Source: PALSA-607 sp036510735
Lineage (GTDB): Bacteria > Actinomycetota > Actinomycetes > Acidothermales > Acidothermaceae
Reading direction: 5' to 3'
Assembly: GCA_036510735.1 (NCBI GenBank)
Contig: DATCDK010000137.1
Location: 1 to 33,306, forward strand
Length of the DNA stretch: 33,306 nucleotides
Shown: piece by piece, positions 21,808 to 30,587 of the stretch
How positions within the stretch are numbered: position 1 is the stretch's first letter
Layout of the letters: every line of letters starts with the position of its first letter
Translations under genes and position numbers: made by a program
Notes under the pieces: generated by a model
Databases searched by the model: none
Told to the model about the DNA's origin: nothing
Seen by the model: the letters and a program-made list of their open reading frames with translations, nothing else

Positions 21808-21890
21808 GCGCCTCAGCTGGCCCGACCGCCATTACCTGGCTGTTACGCGTACGCGATGGAGTGCGAGTCCGTTACACCGGCGCTCGGAGG

Positions 21891-24800
21891 TCACTCGTGT
21901 CCAGGCGGGGCGGGTCGAGGCGGCACGGCGGACAGCAGCGCGACGGCGAGCCCGCCGCCGTCCGCCGCGCTCAACGTCGCGACGCCGACCAGCTCGCTCC
22001 GCAACTCCGCGCGCAACGCGACGACAGCACTGGCGAGCGGGGCGGGAGCCGGCCGGTCGCCTCGCTCCCTGATGACGGCGGCAGTGGCGAGAAGAGTGGC
22101 GAGGTCGCTGGCAGCACCGCCAGCGGTGCGCAAGACGAGGGCGGCGGTCTCAAGGCAGATCGCCAGGGGGAACTCGAAGGTGATCGAGAAGGCGGCGTCG
22201 AGGGCGGCGAGGGTTCGGTCAGCAGCGCCCGCGATGTCGCCCCTGGCAAGCAGCGCCCGCGCAAGAATCGACCGGATCAGCGGCACTTCCCGTTCGACGC
22301 CTAGCTCGGTCGCCTCGTGGTCGGCCGCCTCGCCGAAGTCGACCGCGGCGTCGAGGTCACCGTCGGCCAACGAAAGTCCGGCAGAGGTAGACAGCAGCAC
22401 GACTCGCGCAATGCGGCGGCTGTCGACATGCATAGGACGAGCCTCTGCGACGTACGCGCGCGATTCGTCAAGCGCGCCCACCTGGTAACACACCATCGCT
22501 GCGGTCGGCATTGCCGCGGCCAACTGCTCGAGCGAGCCGTCGGCTCTGCACAACGCAATCGCGTCGGCAGCGTAACGCGCGGCCTCGGGTGCACCGCGTT
22601 CCGACAAGACGCTGCCCATGCCCATTGCGGCCGTCACCTGAAGGTCAGTGCTGAAAGGCTGCGCGGCGCCAATCGCACGAGCCACATAGTCGAGTGCTTC
22701 GGCACCGCGGTCGAGATCGTCGAGCAGTCCGGCCAGGTAGATCAGCGAATGCGCGGTGTACGGAGACTCGACCCCCTCAAGCAGTCGCACCACGGTCTCG
22801 AGTTCGCTGATCGCGTTCGCGGTGTCGCCCGACCAGTAGTCGAGGTAGCCCATCGCGTAGGTGGCATACGGCGTCCACTCACTTTCGGCGCCGTCGCCAA
22901 GCAATCGCGATAGCCAATAACGGCCCTCCGCGACGTTCGTTGCGGCCCAGTAGCGATGCAGGCGAAAGGCGAGTTCGAGGCATCGGTCGCGGTCGGTGCT
23001 GCCCTGCATCGCGGCGCCGAAGAGCGAGCGAATGGAGCCGAGCATGTCGGTGATCGCTTCGCGGTAGCCGGCCGGCGAGACCCTTGCGTCGTCGGGCAAT
23101 GCGGCGCGCACCGCGTCGGCAAGTCGATCGAACGCAGCGCCCTCCTCGCCACGTTCGACGAGCAGTTCGCGCGCAAAGCGATGCAGGTCGTCGTCCTGGT
23201 GATAGCGCCATCGCGCACCCGTGCGATCAACGGCGAGCAGGCCTCGCGCCGTGAGCTCACGCAAGATGCGGACCACCCGCACCGGCGCGATCGGTCCGCC
23301 GGACACCACCGCCCGGATCAGCGGCAAACCCACCGGACCGTCGAGAACCGCGAGGCGACGGTAGACGGCCGCTTCGTCGTCGTCCAGCAAGGCATAACTA
23401 CCGCGGACGACGCGGCGCAGCCGATCCTCTCCGTCGACGAGCACGTCGGAGAGATGGTCGAGCAAGTCGCCGACCGGCATCGCCGACAGCTGGGCGGCGA
23501 CCAGTTCAAGCGCCAACGGCAGGCCGCCGCATTGGCCGAGCAGCAACGCCACGTGCGGTGCGAGCCGTTCATCGACCTGCAAGTCGCCGCCGCTGTCATG
23601 CACGCGGTCGATCAGAATCCGCACCTGCGCACTGGCCAGCAATGCGGCCGGGTCGTCGCTCGTTGGCGCATCGAGGGGTTCGACGGTGATGACTCGCTCG
23701 CCTTCGAGCGAGAGCGGTACGCGGCTGGTCACGACGAGTGTGAGGTGCGGGCAACTTGCGAGTAGCGCGCTCGCCAATGACGCGACACCGTCGACGACGA
23801 TCTCGCAGCCGTCGAGCACGAGCAGAACCCGCCCGAGCGGCGCCAAGTGTTCAGCCAGGACGGCGGTTGCGTCGTCGGTGCCGAGTGCGACGCCGACCTC
23901 CAACGCGACAGTCGACGCCACCAGGGCGTCCTCCGCAACCGGCGCGAGTGACACCCACAACCGGCCGCCCACGAAGTCACGCCGAGCTGCCGCAACCCGT
24001 ACCGCAAGGCGAGATTTGCCGACGCCACCTCGGCCCGCGACAGTGACGAGGCCGGATTGCGAAAGAGCCGCGTCGAGTTGTGCGACCTCGCGATCGCGGG
24101 CGATGAAGGTCGATGTCATGACGGGCAACCGAGCGGCCGACGACGCACTCTGGTCGCGCAGTGCCGCGAGGTAGACCTCGACGGTCTCCGCGGCGGGGTC
24201 GATGCCGAGCTGTTCCGCAAGCTCAGCGCGACATTGCTCGTACGCCTGCACGGCGCCCGCGCGATCGCCCGACGCGTCGAGCGCGCGGATCAGCGAACGG
24301 TGGGCGCGTTCGTCGAGCGGTGTCTTGGTGACGGCCCGTCTGGCGGCCGCGATCGCCGTGTGGTGATCGCCAACCCGGCCGGCCGCGTCGACGGTCAGTT
24401 CGAGTGCTCGGGCCGCCGTCGCGTCGGCGGCGGTGCGGTGCGGCCCCAGCCACTCGGCGTCCTCGCCCGGAAGCAGTTGATCGCCGGTCTGGTCGGCGAT
24501 CGACTCCACCAACTCGAGCGCGGCAGCGGCTCGTCCGTCGGCGAGCAATTCAGCCGCCCGCCTGATCGCCTGTTCCGCGACCCTGACGTCGACCTCGATG
24601 CCAGGCGCAAGCTGATAGCCGGACGGCGCGGTGCTGACCACGCGCTGATCGCCGCCGTCGATCGGGGCGAGCACCGTACGCAGGCCGCGCACGACCCCGC
24701 GCAACGCGACCTGCCAAGTAGCGGGGAGTTCGTCCGCCCAGATCATCGACGCGAGCCGGTCTGCCGGTATCGCCTGTTGCGAGAGCGCGAGGGCGACGAG

Positions 24801-24893
24801 TGCGACCCGGGCGCGGCGGCCGCCGAGAGCTTGGCCACCGACGAGACCGTCGCCATTGCTGACGGACACCTGGCCGAGCACGTCGATCCGCAT
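21891..24893 (-). CDS. AfsR/SARP-like BTAD regulator with NB-ARC ATPase (1000 aa)
   Basis: Large regulator. Winged-helix DNA-binding domain at about 1-95 (MRIDVLGQVSVSNGDGL, then ALVALALSQQAIPADRLASM), bacterial transcriptional activation domain at about 100-246 (DERAHRSLIRALDASGDRAG, QAYEQCRAELAEQLGIDPAA), then an NB-ARC/STAND ATPase with Walker A GRGGVGKS at 287-294, and a C-terminal TPR-like half. This is the AfsR architecture, whose members activate secondary-metabolism or stress genes. Start chosen at ATG 24893 because homology begins there; a 25-codon upstream extension is unlikely and the ribosome binding site is weak. No biosynthetic genes are adjacent. The lipoprotein gene at 25001 is divergent, 107 bp away. 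Confidence 0.9.
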   Translation of the reverse strand: MRIDVLGQVSVSNGDGLVGGQALGGRRARVALVALALSQQAIPADRLASMIWADELPATWQVALRGVVRGLRTVLAPIDGGDQRVVSTAPSGYQLAPGIEVDVRVAEQAIRRAAELLADGRAAAALELVESIADQTGDQLLPGEDAEWLGPHRTAADATAARALELTVDAAGRVGDHHTAIAAARRAVTKTPLDERAHRSLIRALDASGDRAGAVQAYEQCRAELAEQLGIDPAAETVEVYLAALRDQSASSAARLPVMTSTFIARDREVAQLDAALSQSGLVTVAGRGGVGKSRLAVRVAAARRDFVGGRLWVSLAPVAEDALVASTVALEVGVALGTDDATAVLAEHLAPLGRVLLVLDGCEIVVDGVASLASALLASCPHLTLVVTSRVPLSLEGERVITVEPLDAPTSDDPAALLASAQVRILIDRVHDSGGDLQVDERLAPHVALLLGQCGGLPLALELVAAQLSAMPVGDLLDHLSDVLVDGEDRLRRVVRGSYALLDDDEAAVYRRLAVLDGPVGLPLIRAVVSGGPIAPVRVVRILRELTARGLLAVDRTGARWRYHQDDDLHRFARELLVERGEEGAAFDRLADAVRAALPDDARVSPAGYREAITDMLGSIRSLFGAAMQGSTDRDRCLELAFRLHRYWAATNVAEGRYWLSRLLGDGAESEWTPYATYAMGYLDYWSGDTANAISELETVVRLLEGVESPYTAHSLIYLAGLLDDLDRGAEALDYVARAIGAAQPFSTDLQVTAAMGMGSVLSERGAPEAARYAADAIALCRADGSLEQLAAAMPTAAMVCYQVGALDESRAYVAEARPMHVDSRRIARVVLLSTSAGLSLADGDLDAAVDFGEAADHEATELGVEREVPLIRSILARALLARGDIAGAADRTLAALDAAFSITFEFPLAICLETAALVLRTAGGAASDLATLLATAAVIRERGDRPAPAPLASAVVALRAELRSELVGVATLSAADGGGLAVALLSAVPPRPAPPGHE

Positions 24894-25000
24894 CGACGAA
24901 ATGGTAGGCGGCTCCCTGGGCGGGCGAATTACCGGGACGTTACGCGCGAGGGCTGGACTGTCTGCCAAGCAGCAGGTCCGAGCAACCCAGGGGAGTCCCG

Positions 25001-25651
25001 ATGTCGACGAAATCGCGCAGCACAGGCTTGGTCAGCATCGCCTTGATGGCGACGACGGCATGCCTCTTGACCGGCTGCAGCAAGAGCAAGGCATCGTCTG
25101 GGGCCGGGGATCCGGGCGCTGCCCTCGCTGCTGCTGGCGCTTCTGCTGCCGCCGCAGCGGGCGTCTCCGTGCCGGCCGGCGCGGCAGCGGCGATCGCTGG
25201 CGCCACCGGGAAAGGCGGTCCGCTCGACGAGTCGAAGCTGTGTGCAGCGGTCAAGCCGGCCGACGTCCAGGCTCTGATGAAGGCAACCGTGACACCGGTC
25301 GTCAACAACCCGGGTGAGTGCTCGTGGTACGGCGGCGACCTCAAGATCGACATTTACGCCAACGACCCGACGCAGAAGTACTACCAGAACCCGGTGAACG
25401 GTCCTGGCACGACGCCGCTGACGGGCGTCGGCGACCAGGCGCAGTGGTTCGCGCCGGTGCTCGGAAAGACGACACCGTGGATCGAGGCGCACAAGGGTTC
25501 ACTCACCTGCACCGTGTCACCGGCCGACCCGCCGGAGACGACGCTGCCCTACACCGGCAGTGACCCGTTCTACACGATCGCGCCTGCCGACTCGGCTGCC
25601 TACGCGGCCAAAGAAGGCGCGCTCTGCAACGACATCTTCGCCGCGAGCTAG
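25001..25651 (+). CDS. DUF3558-like lipoprotein (216 aa)
   Basis: A secreted lipoprotein with basic start MSTKSRSTG, a hydrophobic stretch and a good lipobox LLTGC with Cys26. An Ala/Gly-rich linker (about 35-75) leads to a globular domain with LCAAVKPADVQALMKATVTP, GECSWYGG and two late Cys residues, resembling DUF3558 lipoproteins. AGGGGAG precedes the ATG at 25001. It is divergent from the BTAD regulator, the same layout as the lipoprotein/LAL pair at 9663/9834. The two lipoproteins share architecture but little sequence. A surface binding or sensing role is possible; nothing in the sequence proves it. Confidence 0.85.
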   Translation: MSTKSRSTGLVSIALMATTACLLTGCSKSKASSGAGDPGAALAAAGASAAAAAGVSVPAGAAAAIAGATGKGGPLDESKLCAAVKPADVQALMKATVTPVVNNPGECSWYGGDLKIDIYANDPTQKYYQNPVNGPGTTPLTGVGDQAQWFAPVLGKTTPWIEAHKGSLTCTVSPADPPETTLPYTGSDPFYTIAPADSAAYAAKEGALCNDIFAAS

Positions 25652-25678
25652 ACGTCAGCTGACCGGCGTCCGGTCTAG
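25648..25678. terminator. Hairpin between convergent lipoprotein and carbonic anhydrase genes
   Basis: GACCGG-CGT-CCGGTC (25661-25675) is a tight perfect stem, enclosed by CTAGAC (25648) and GTCTAG (ending 25678). It occupies nearly all of the 23-bp gap and overlaps both stop codons, so it probably serves as a shared terminator. Confidence 0.5.
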
Positions 25679-26163
25679 ACGACTTCGGCGAGCTTGCCCG
25701 TTGCGACGTCGAAGATGAAGCCGCGGATCTTGTCGGTGTAAGCGATGAAGGGATTCGACCGCAGCCGCAACACCGACTGCCGCAGATCCTCTTCGAGATC
25801 GGTGAACGAGTCGAACGACCAGTCGGGCTTAAATCCGACCTCTGCCTGGAGTTCGGCCTTGAATTTCATCTCGTCGAGCCCGAGGTTCGCGCAGTCGGTG
25901 TGGTGGATCAGGATGATCTCGCGGGTGCCGGTCACTCGCTGGCTGATGGTGAGCGAGCGGATCACGTCCGGGCTGATCACGCCGCCGCCGTTGCGGATGA
26001 CATGCGCGTCGCCGACGCGCAGGCCAAGAATGCCGTGGACGTCGATGCGCGAGTCCATGCACGCGACCACCGCGAGTCTCTTCGCCGGGCGGATCGGCAC
26101 CATGCCGGTGAAGGTCTCGGCGTACCGGCGGTTGTTGTCGAGAAGCTCATCGATGACAGACAT
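25675..26163 (-). CDS. Beta-class carbonic anhydrase (Rv1284-like)
   Basis: A 162-aa cytoplasmic zinc enzyme that interconverts CO2 and bicarbonate. Catalytic motifs: CMDSRID with Cys35, Asp37 and Arg39, and HHTDC with His88 and Cys91; Cys35, His88 and Cys91 are the expected zinc ligands. VGDAHVIRNGGGVISPDVIR and the C-terminal RGFIFDVATGKLAEV match the Mycobacterium tuberculosis Rv1284 type closely. Start at ATG 26163; ATG 26172 (adding MTG) is equally possible, and both have weak ribosome binding sites. The much longer open frame upstream does not look coding. Converges on the lipoprotein gene with a hairpin between. Confidence 0.92.
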   Translation of the reverse strand: MSVIDELLDNNRRYAETFTGMVPIRPAKRLAVVACMDSRIDVHGILGLRVGDAHVIRNGGGVISPDVIRSLTISQRVTGTREIILIHHTDCANLGLDEMKFKAELQAEVGFKPDWSFDSFTDLEEDLRQSVLRLRSNPFIAYTDKIRGFIFDVATGKLAEVV

Positions 26164-26252
26164 GCCAGTCATCGTTTCACGACGCGCGGCCTCGGCGCCG
26201 TCGACCATGGCGCTCAACGGGCGTTCTTGCGCCCGCTGAGGACCAATGCCCC

Positions 26253-26462
26253 TCACGCCCGTGCCCAATTGGTGGGGGTCGTGGCGCCGGAGACTCCGAT
26301 GCGGTGGGCCTCTGGCAGGGCGAAGGTGAAGTCGCGGCGCCCCCACGGCCGGATCTGCGGGTCGAAAAGGTCAGCCGCATCGTGCGGCGGATCCAACGGA
26401 CGAAGCACGAGCCGCGCGGTAGATAATTCGGCAATCACCAGCGGTGGTGTCGGGTCGTTCAC
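26253..26462 (-). pseudogene. Short GNAT-like N-terminal fragment (uncertain)
   Basis: A 69-codon frame from a GTG at 26462. VIAELSTARLVLRPLDPPHD resembles the opening beta-alpha of GNAT acetyltransferases (TxRLxLRPL), but the rest (PWGRRDFTFALPEAHRIG) does not continue as a GNAT domain, and the usual protein is over 150 aa. No ribosome binding site is visible. It may be a decayed acetyltransferase start, or not a gene at all. The nearest neighbour is the PH-like gene, divergent at 26504. Confidence 0.35.
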
Positions 26463-26503
26463 GCGCCGAGAATAACTGGCTGGCGTTTATCAGAGGAGGG
26501 CTC

Positions 26504-26881
26504 GTGGCCGCGACGGTCAGCATCGACGGCGGTGTCTTGACGGTTGTGATGCACGGGCTCGACAAGCTGTGGAGCATGAAGAGCCAGCTCGACATTCCCT
26601 TGGCCCACGTGCGTGGCGCGTCCGTTGATCCATCGATCGTGCATGAGTCCAAGGGTTGGCGCGGACCGGGCAGCAACGTGCCCGGCGTCATCACGGCGGG
26701 CACGTTCCACCAGCACGGCGAACTCATCTTTTGGGATGTCCACCGTGGTGACAACGCCGTCGTGATCGAGCTCGAGCACGACAGCTTCGAGCGGTTGGTG
26801 ATCGAGGTCGACGATCCGTTGGCGACGGTTCAACTCATCCAGCGTGCGATTGCCGGCAGGGCTGGTTCGGCTGACCGCTGA
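26504..26881 (+). CDS. Small PH-domain-like protein (125 aa)
   Basis: Beginning with GTG 26504 behind GAGGAGGG, the protein reads VAATVSIDGGVLTVVMHGLD, then IPLAHVRGASVDPSI, VPGVITAGTFHQHGELIFWD and HDSFERLVIEVDDPLATVQL. This all-beta pattern ending in one helix matches a common actinobacterial family of bacterial PH-like proteins of unknown function. No signal peptide or membrane segment. An upstream in-frame extension from 26444 lacks a ribosome binding site. The next gene, an MFS exporter, either overlaps its last 38 bases or starts 46 bases after it, so the two are probably co-transcribed. Confidence 0.85.
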   Translation: MAATVSIDGGVLTVVMHGLDKLWSMKSQLDIPLAHVRGASVDPSIVHESKGWRGPGSNVPGVITAGTFHQHGELIFWDVHRGDNAVVIELEHDSFERLVIEVDDPLATVQLIQRAIAGRAGSADR

Positions 26882-28214
26882 CGATACGGACGACGATCCC
26901 GCGCGAAGCGGGAACCATGCAGGTGGGTTGAGCGGCGAGCGCAAGCGGCTGCTTGCTGACATCAGGCCGATACGGGAATCCCCGGAGTACCGGCGGCTGT
27001 GGATCGCGCAGTCGCTGTCGGCGATGGGCAACCAGATGACCAACGTCGCGGTGCCCGTGCAGGTCTACGCGATGACCCATTCCTCCTTCGCGGTCGGTGC
27101 GATCGGACTCGCGGTTGCGATTCCGCTGATCGCGGTCGGGCTGCTGGGCGGCTCGCTCGCTGACGCGGTCGACCGGCGAAAGTTGGTGCTGCTGACCAGC
27201 TCCGGGCTTACGCTGCTGTCGTTTGTGTTTGCGTTGCAGGCGGCTCTCAACTTGCGGCAGCTGTGGCTGCTGTACGTCGTCATCGCCTTGCAGGGATGCC
27301 TTTTTGCCATCGACCAGCCGGCTCGATCCACCTTCATTCCGCGATTGCTGCCGCCGGCCCGGATTCCGGCGGCCACGGCGATGAACCAACTGTCGTATCA
27401 ACTCAGTGGCACGATTGGTCCGCTGCTCGCGGGCGTCGTCATCGCTGCCGCTGGACTCAAGGCCGCATACGCGACCGACACTGCGACGTTCTTCGTTCCT
27501 ATCTACGCGATCGTGAAGTTGCGCCCGATGCCGCCGCAGGGTGGTGGTGCTCCCCCAGGATTTGCTGCCGTGGCTGAAGGTTTGCGTTGGGCCCGGCGGC
27601 ACCGGGTGATCGCCATGATTTTCCTCGTCGACCTGAACGCGATGATCTTCGGGATGCCGCGGGCGATCTTCCCAGCCCTGGCGGCCACCCACTTCGGTGG
27701 CGGTGCACGGACGGTCGGCTTGCTTTATGCGGCGCCGGCCATCGGCGGACTCATCGGTGCGGCGTTCTCAGGGCCACTGGCCCACGTTCGCCGTCAGGGG
27801 CTAGCGGTGCTCGTGTCGATTGTCGTGTGGGGAGGGTCGATCGCGGGCTTCAGTGTGAGCCGCTCGTTGTTGCTCGGCGCAGTCTTGCTGGCGGTCGCGG
27901 GGGCGTCCGACATGGTGAGCGCGGTCTTTCGATCGACGATCCTGCTGCAGAACGTGCCCGACGCCTTGCTTGGGCGACTGAGCGCGGCCAACTTCGTGGT
28001 GGTCTCCGGGGGTCCGCGCCTCGGCGACCTGGAGGCTGGCGGCGTGGCTGCGCTCACGAGTCCGGTGTTCAGCGCGGTCAGTGGTGGGCTGGCGTGCATC
28101 GTCGGTGTGGTGCTGCTCGGGCTGGCCGTGCCCGCGTTCGCCCGCTACCGGTCCAGCAGTCCCCTGCCCCCGAATCCGACTCCGCCCGCTGATCTCCCGC
28201 CCGCCGCGAGCTGA
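26844..28214 (+). CDS. MFS exporter (EntS-like)
   Basis: A 456-aa membrane protein with 10-12 hydrophobic segments: SPEYRRLWIAQSLSAMGNQM opens the transporter domain, GGSLADAVDRRKLVLL is motif A, and FAIDQPARSTFIPRLLPPAR marks the MFS_3/EntS-like subgroup that exports siderophores or other small molecules. The C-terminal tail is Pro-rich. Start uncertain: the GTG at 26844 overlaps the upstream gene by 38 bases, while a TTG at 26928 would avoid overlap and place the start near the conserved domain; neither has a strong ribosome binding site. No siderophore genes are nearby, so the substrate is unknown. Confidence 0.88.
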   Translation: MRLPAGLVRLTADDTDDDPARSGNHAGGLSGERKRLLADIRPIRESPEYRRLWIAQSLSAMGNQMTNVAVPVQVYAMTHSSFAVGAIGLAVAIPLIAVGLLGGSLADAVDRRKLVLLTSSGLTLLSFVFALQAALNLRQLWLLYVVIALQGCLFAIDQPARSTFIPRLLPPARIPAATAMNQLSYQLSGTIGPLLAGVVIAAAGLKAAYATDTATFFVPIYAIVKLRPMPPQGGGAPPGFAAVAEGLRWARRHRVIAMIFLVDLNAMIFGMPRAIFPALAATHFGGGARTVGLLYAAPAIGGLIGAAFSGPLAHVRRQGLAVLVSIVVWGGSIAGFSVSRSLLLGAVLLAVAGASDMVSAVFRSTILLQNVPDALLGRLSAANFVVVSGGPRLGDLEAGGVAALTSPVFSAVSGGLACIVGVVLLGLAVPAFARYRSSSPLPPNPTPPADLPPAAS

Positions 28215-28316
28215 CCCTCGGGTCACGTTGGCTCACCCTTTTGGCTCAGCGCTCACGCGCACCTGCCGATGGGGCGGCACCAGACCCAACTGCAGGCCCT
28301 CGATGAGGACGGACCG

Positions 28317-29378
28317 ATGCCCAGACGTAGCCGCGCGCCGATGTCGCCTGGCCGCGCTGCGCTTGAGTCTTTCGACGCGTTCGAGATCCTGGAGAAGGCG
28401 CCGCGCTGCGTCATCGTTATCGATGAGCAGGCAACGGTGGTGTACCAGAACGCGGCGTCGCGCGAACTCGACGACCGGATGCGTGCCGCACACGGCGAGG
28501 CGCTGCTCGACGCCGTCCGTGCTGCTCTCGCCGATTCACGGTCCGGGGGCCATTACCCGCTCACCGTGCCGGTCCTCGCGAAGACGCGGTCGGGTCAGGC
28601 ACACGCTGATGTGACGGTCGACCGCATCGCCGGCGGATTCGTCGCCAGCTGGTCGGACCGAACGCACACACGCGAGGGCGGCCAGGTGGTCACGAAGGTT
28701 GCGACCGACCTCCTCTCGACCGCCGAGTCATGCACCGTGTTCGCCGACTTGTTGGCGAGCGCAGTCTCCGAGGTATCGGAGCAGGCATACGCGGTGGCGA
28801 CCGGCTCGGACCAACTGACCGACAGCATTCAAGAGATCGCGAGCAGCGCGGCTACTGCTGTCGGCAACACAGCCGGTGCGGTGCGTTCGGCACAGTCGGC
28901 AACGGACCTCGTCGCTCGCCTCAGCGAATCGAGTGATCGCATCGGCGTGGTCAGTAAGTTGATCGGCTCGATTGCTGGTCAGACGAACTTGCTCGCCTTG
29001 AACGCGACGATCGAAGCTGCCAGAGCGGGTCAGGCCGGAAGAGGATTTGCTGTCGTCGCGAGCGAAGTGAAGACCCTCGCGCGACGCAGCGCCGAAGCGA
29101 CCGAGGACATTACGAGCACCGTCGCGGCTATCCAGGCAGACACTGCAGCGGCCGCAGCCGCTCTCGCGGAAATCGTGCACGCCATCGAGATGATGGATTC
29201 AGAGCAGACCACGATCGCGAGCGCGGTCGAGGAGCAAAGCATGACGGCAGCCGAGATCGGCGCCCGGGTCTCGGCCGTTGCACGAGCAGCTGAGTCCTCA
29301 TCGTCAGCACTCATCGGGTTGCGCGAGGCGGCCAACGTTGTCGCCGCGAAGTCGCACGAACTCCGCGCACTGGTCTAG
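28317..29378 (+). CDS. Soluble PAS-containing methyl-accepting chemotaxis protein
   Basis: A 353-aa protein without membrane segments: a PAS-like domain at about 20-115 (FDAFEILEKAPRCVIVIDEQ, VVYQNAASRELDD), then an MCP signalling domain from about 130. The conserved hairpin tip is clear at about 219-262: IAGQTNLLALNATIEAARAG, then RGFAVVASEVKTLARRSAEA. Such receptors control the kinase CheA via CheW; none of those genes is in the window. The ATG at 28317 follows GAGGACGG; a frame from 28269 is less likely. Its last four bases overlap the convergent rsgA stop (CTAG, 29375-29378). The input may be a small molecule or redox signal; the cofactor cannot be told. Confidence 0.9.
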   Translation: MPRRSRAPMSPGRAALESFDAFEILEKAPRCVIVIDEQATVVYQNAASRELDDRMRAAHGEALLDAVRAALADSRSGGHYPLTVPVLAKTRSGQAHADVTVDRIAGGFVASWSDRTHTREGGQVVTKVATDLLSTAESCTVFADLLASAVSEVSEQAYAVATGSDQLTDSIQEIASSAATAVGNTAGAVRSAQSATDLVARLSESSDRIGVVSKLIGSIAGQTNLLALNATIEAARAGQAGRGFAVVASEVKTLARRSAEATEDITSTVAAIQADTAAAAAALAEIVHAIEMMDSEQTTIASAVEEQSMTAAEIGARVSAVARAAESSSSALIGLREAANVVAAKSHELRALV

Positions 29379-30496
29379 CGGTGCGGCTGTCGCTTGACGG
29401 CCTTGTAGAAAACCTTGGCACGCGCATGTTCCAACGCGCGGGCGCGACCATCGCGACGGGTCTCGAGCCGCCGCTGCTCACGCAGCAACTTCTCGTAGTC
29501 GTCAAACCGACCGGCCTCTAGATCGCCTTCGGCGATTGCTCGGCCGACTGCGCACCCGGGCTCGCCATGATGCGCGCAATCGGCGAATCGGCAGTCGGCG
29601 GCGAACTCGACGATGTCGGCGAACGCGGCACCGATGCCCTCCTCGGCTTCCCACAAGGCGAGGCCGCGAAGTCCCGGTGTATCGATCGCCACGGCGCCCG
29701 ACGGCAAGACCACAAGTTCGCGCGCGGTCGTGGTGTGCCGCCCTTTCCCGTCGTCGCGGATCGCGCCGGTCTGCAACGCGAATGCGCCCGCACCCAAAGC
29801 ATTTGTCAGCGTCGACTTGCCTGCACCTGATGGTCCGATCATCGCGACCGTTTGCCCGGACGCGAGATACGCGACGAGTGCATCGAGGCCCTCGCCGGTT
29901 GCGGCGCTCACTGCGAAAACGTCAGCGCTCACCGCGTCGGCCTGGGCAGCAGCGACTCGCTCCGCGACGTTAGTCGCGATGTCGGCCTTCGTCAGCAGGA
30001 CGACGGGTGTGGCGCCCGATTGCCACGCCATCGCGAGGGAGCGCTGCAGCAGCCGAGGGCGCGGCCGCCCGACGAGCGGCGCCACAATGAACACGGTGTC
30101 AACGTTCGCGGCGACGACCTGCGCGACAGTCTGGCGATTGCTGCTCGACCGTTCGAAAGTCGATCGCCGACGAAGGACGGCGACCGCGACGGTGCCGTCG
30201 AGCCCAACCCAGTCACCGACGGCGGGTGTACCGACTGGCTCGCCAGGGCCAGGGTCCTCTTCGAACAGCCGGCCCGACGGGCGCACACGCGTCGAGGCGG
30301 ATCCGGTGAACACCGTCAAAGCACCCCGGTCCACGCGAGCCACGCGAGCGGGCGTGAGTTCGATGCCGCGCGCCGATGACAGCGAAGCCAGCTCGGCGGC
30401 ACGTGAATCGTCCCAGCCGAGTACAGCTAAGGACGGCGAATCAAGGGTGTCATCCGACGCCGAATCAAGGGCGTCGGACGATGAGTCGAAGGACAT
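29375..30496 (-). CDS. rsgA: Ribosome small-subunit assembly GTPase RsgA
   Basis: A 373-aa circularly permuted GTPase that helps mature the 30S subunit. N-terminal OB-fold region, then G motifs in permuted order: TKAD (169-172), GPSGAGKS (221-228), DTPG (272-275). The C-terminal zinc motif is Cys302-x4-Cys307-x-His309-x5-Cys315. The first 22 residues are an acidic Ser/Asp-rich tail not needed by the family. Start ATG 30496, preceded by AGGAG. A 16-codon leader ORF and a 10-bp hairpin lie 27-91 bp upstream, suggesting translational or attenuation control. Its stop overlaps the convergent chemoreceptor by four bases. Confidence 0.95.
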   Translation of the reverse strand: MSFDSSSDALDSASDDTLDSPSLAVLGWDDSRAAELASLSSARGIELTPARVARVDRGALTVFTGSASTRVRPSGRLFEEDPGPGEPVGTPAVGDWVGLDGTVAVAVLRRRSTFERSSSNRQTVAQVVAANVDTVFIVAPLVGRPRPRLLQRSLAMAWQSGATPVVLLTKADIATNVAERVAAAQADAVSADVFAVSAATGEGLDALVAYLASGQTVAMIGPSGAGKSTLTNALGAGAFALQTGAIRDDGKGRHTTTARELVVLPSGAVAIDTPGLRGLALWEAEEGIGAAFADIVEFAADCRFADCAHHGEPGCAVGRAIAEGDLEAGRFDDYEKLLREQRRLETRRDGRARALEHARAKVFYKAVKRQPHR

Positions 30497-30522
30497 CGAG
30501 CGCTCCTGCGAAGTGAGGTGGG

Positions 30523-30553
30523 CGCTCGGTATGGCGTCAGGCGATACCGAGCG
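30523..30553 (-). promoter_or_regulatory. Hairpin overlapping the leader ORF before rsgA (candidate attenuator)
   Basis: On the minus strand CGCTCGGTAT pairs with ATACCGAGCG, a perfect 10-bp stem (30544-30553 with 30523-30532) around an 11-base loop that contains the leader stop codon. In addition GAGGTGG of the leader ribosome binding site (30593-30599) is complementary to CCACCTC just after the hairpin (30515-30521). Two RNA folds could therefore compete. No T-run follows. Confidence 0.55.
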
Positions 30554-30587
30554 AGAGGGCGGCGCGCACAACGACGAAGACGGTCAT
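30537..30587 (-). CDS. 16-residue leader peptide upstream of rsgA
   Basis: ATG at 30585-30587 opens a 16-codon frame, MTVFVVVRAALSLGIA, ending at TGA 30537-30539. It is preceded by AGAGGAGGT, among the strongest ribosome binding sites in the window, nine bases before the ATG. The last codons form the left arm of a 10-bp hairpin, so a translating ribosome would melt it. This is the layout of leader-peptide attenuators. No run of one regulatory amino acid is seen apart from a Val-rich stretch. The gene downstream in the same direction is rsgA. Recognised from sequence only; no known leader family comes to mind. Confidence 0.5.
   Translation of the reverse strand: MTVFVVVRAALSLGIA

Noticed and set aside
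24057..25046. 329-codon plus-strand frame opposite the BTAD gene
   Set aside because: Antisense to the winged-helix and BTAD domains, no ribosome binding site, no recognisable domain.
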